From NCBI GenBank assembly GCA_045531955.1, contig JAZSFC010000014.1, positions 1 through 64,000 of the forward strand: 64,000 bases of DNA. Reading direction: 5' to 3'. The DNA comes from SIG299 sp045531955. Its GTDB lineage: Bacteria > Bacillota > Clostridia > Lachnospirales > Lachnospiraceae. The position numbers and the translations under genes are program-made. Below the pieces are notes generated by a model that worked only from the letters and a program-made list of their open reading frames with translations, was not told where the DNA came from and searched no databases. Of this stretch, positions 62,377 to 64,000 are shown one piece after another. Positions within the stretch are counted from its first letter, which is position 1; each line of letters opens with the position of its first letter.

Positions 62377-63315
62377 ATGAAAGCATTAATTATAGGTGCA
62401 GCAGGCTTTGTCGGTGGATATCTGGCGGACCATTTACAGAATGAATGTGGATGGTCTGTCTGTGTTACTAAGATGCCACAGGAAACCTGCGAAATAGAAG
62501 GTGCAGAAGTTTATGACCTTGATATTCTGGAGAAAGATTCAATCAAAGAACTGTTTGAAAAAACAGCGCCGGACTACATTTTCCATCTGGCGGCACAGTC
62601 TTCCGTGGCAGTGTCCTGGAAACGTCCGGAGCTTACGGTGGATGTAAATGTAAAGGGCTGTGTAAACGTACTGGAAGCAGCTAGAGAGCTTACCAAAAAG
62701 CCGCGTATTCTGCTGGTTGGTTCCAGTGAAGAATACGGTCCGTCCCTGGAAGAAGAAAATCCGGTAACGGAAAATCAGCCACTGCGTCCGGGCAATATTT
62801 ATGCAGCCACCAAGGCGTGCCAGGGCATGCTTGGTTCCATTTATGCCAAAGCATATCAGATGGATGTCATAATGGTACGTGCCTTTAACCATATTGGCCC
62901 AAAACAGGCACCGTTGTTTGTGGTTTCTGATTTTTGCAAACAGGTGGCAGAAATTGAAAAAGGAAGTAAAGAACCGGTCATGTATGTTGGTAATCTTTCT
63001 GCTAAGAGAGACTTTACAGATGTGCGCGACATTGTGCGGGCATATTCTGCGTTGGTGCAGAAAGGAATCGCCGGAGAAACCTACAATGTGGGCAGCGGTC
63101 ATGCCATTGCCATACAGGACCTGTTAAACAATATTTTAAAGCTTTCCACAAAGGAAATTAAGGTGGAAGTGGACCCGAACAAGCTTCGTCCGGTGGATGT
63201 GCCGATTGTGGAAGCGGATGTAAGTAAGCTGACCAATGATACCGGTTGGGAAAGAAAATATGAGCTTGAAAGTACCCTGAAGGATATTTTGGAGTATTGG
63301 AGAGGAATTGTATAG
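62377..63315 (+). CDS. rmd: GDP-4-keto-6-deoxymannose reductase (GDP-D-rhamnose forming)
   Basis: A 312-residue NAD-dependent epimerase/dehydratase family enzyme. It has a Gly-rich GAAGFVGGYLADHL start, SSEEYGP, the YAATKACQ Tyr-Lys pair and the C-terminal LRPVDVPIVEADVSKLTNDTGW (split), which resembles Rmd rather than GDP-fucose synthase WcaG. It should reduce the Gmd product to GDP-D-rhamnose. The stop overlaps no gene; the next start follows directly (TAGATG). Confidence 0.86.
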   Translation: MKALIIGAAGFVGGYLADHLQNECGWSVCVTKMPQETCEIEGAEVYDLDILEKDSIKELFEKTAPDYIFHLAAQSSVAVSWKRPELTVDVNVKGCVNVLEAARELTKKPRILLVGSSEEYGPSLEEENPVTENQPLRPGNIYAATKACQGMLGSIYAKAYQMDVIMVRAFNHIGPKQAPLFVVSDFCKQVAEIEKGSKEPVMYVGNLSAKRDFTDVRDIVRAYSALVQKGIAGETYNVGSGHAIAIQDLLNNILKLSTKEIKVEVDPNKLRPVDVPIVEADVSKLTNDTGWERKYELESTLKDILEYWRGIV

Positions 63316-64000
63316 ATGAAAATTGCGTTTGATGCACAGCCGCTCCTTAGCGGAACAAAATCCGGTGTGGGATTTTGCGAAGACGGACTGGTAACAGCAC
63401 TGCTTAAGCAGTATCCGGAAAATGAATACGTACTGGAATATTTCAGCCTGCGGAATCACGGAGTAAAGGAAGAAATACTAAAAAAGTATACAGAGAAAAA
63501 AGCAGTCCTTGCTCCATGCAAGTGGTTTCCGGGAAGTCTGTACCGCATGGCAAGTGCATTTCTTCCGGTACCGTATGCGATGATGTTTCCGAAAAAGAAA
63601 CAACTGACCCACTTTTTTAATTACTATATTCCGCCATTTGTACGGGGTAAAAAAGTGGTGACGGTACATGACATGGTGGTGAAAGCCTGTCCGGAAACGG
63701 TACGCAAAAAAACGCTGTGGTTTTTACGGCGGACTCTTAGGGCAAGTATAAGAAGAGCAGACCATATTGTAACGGATTCGGAGTTTAGCAAGAAGGAAAT
63801 TTTAAAGTACTACCATGTGCCGAAAGATAAAATTAGTGTGGTGTACTGTGGCGTGGATTTTGACCGCTTTAAGCCGTTAGAGGATAAAGAGCTTCTAAAC
63901 AAGGTAAAAGAAAAGTATGGAATTAACAAAGAGTATTTTCTCTACCTTGGCACGCTGGAACCAAGAAAGAATCTGGTTCGTCTGGTACAGGCCTATGCAG
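63316..64000 (+). CDS. Glycosyltransferase family 4, N-terminal part (truncated by window edge)
   Basis: The first 228 codons of a GT4 glycosyltransferase: MKIAFDAQPLLSGTKSG at the start, VVTVHDMV near 115, VTDSEFSKKEILKYY near 151, VVYCGVDFDRF near 173 and YLGTLEPRKNLVRLVQAYA at the cut. The pattern matches mannosyl/rhamnosyl transferases of the WbpY/WbaZ kind. It begins directly after the rmd stop, so it is probably in the same operon. Confidence 0.9.
   Translation, partial: MKIAFDAQPLLSGTKSGVGFCEDGLVTALLKQYPENEYVLEYFSLRNHGVKEEILKKYTEKKAVLAPCKWFPGSLYRMASAFLPVPYAMMFPKKKQLTHFFNYYIPPFVRGKKVVTVHDMVVKACPETVRKKTLWFLRRTLRASIRRADHIVTDSEFSKKEILKYYHVPKDKISVVYCGVDFDRFKPLEDKELLNKVKEKYGINKEYFLYLGTLEPRKNLVRLVQAYA

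Overview
This 64 kb window looks like chromosome from a Gram-positive, anaerobic, fibre-degrading clostridium, most likely a Lachnospiraceae member from a gut or rumen. The evidence is pyruvate:ferredoxin oxidoreductase, strong AGGAGG-type ribosome sites, canonical TTGACA/TATAAT promoters with 17-bp spacers, a T-box leader, YesM/YesN-type two-component regulators, lipoprotein glycoside hydrolases with Thr-Pro linkers, CotH lipoproteins and a carboxyspermidine-type polyamine route. I saw no rRNA, tRNA, phage or insertion-sequence genes. All names are read from sequence and memory of families; no search was run.

Layout. 1-5.6 kb (minus): start of pyruvate:ferredoxin oxidoreductase, a NUDIX hydrolase, a fused TIM-barrel isomerase/AMP-forming acyl-CoA ligase, and a 2-isopropylmalate-synthase-like protein that has lost its metal ligands, the last two behind a T-box leader. 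5.7-8.9 kb: a compact RiPP-like cassette (HPr-kinase-like protein, asparagine-synthetase/lasso-cyclase-like protein, 70-residue peptide). 8.9-15.5 kb: three cyclic-di-GMP genes and glucose-6-phosphate isomerase. 15.7-30.4 kb: a hemicellulose utilisation region with GH10 xylanase, GH105, GH43, a response regulator and histidine kinase, a sugar-binding lipoprotein, ABC ATPase and two permeases, then a chemoreceptor and a second sugar-binding lipoprotein. 30.5-32.4 kb: an ECF sigma factor, a probable anti-sigma factor and two small membrane proteins. 32.5-38.8 kb: a structured RNA of unassigned class with its own promoter, then a five-gene polyamine operon.

38.9-46.4 kb: two tandem CotH-family lipoproteins (minus) and a large beta-helix surface protein. 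46.6-55.8 kb: a cation/proton antiporter, an AraC regulator divergent from a MATE/MFS transporter pair, a DegV protein, a MITE-like palindrome, and a diguanylate cyclase coupled to a GH5 cellulase. 56.0-57.4 kb: a DUF4143-type ATPase preceded by three exact-period 34-bp repeats. 57.4-64 kb: polysaccharide synthesis (priming sugar transferase, glycosyltransferases, ManC, Gmd, Rmd), which predicts GDP-D-rhamnose as a building block; the window ends inside a glycosyltransferase.

Together the genes describe a cell that breaks down xylan, pectin-like and cellulosic material at its surface, imports and possibly swims toward the released sugars, builds its own surface polysaccharide, and uses cyclic-di-GMP in that context. 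The parts most worth following are the T-box pseudo-LeuA/fusion-ligase operon, the kinase/cyclase/peptide cassette, the structured RNA before the polyamine operon, and several palindromic or phased repeat elements.
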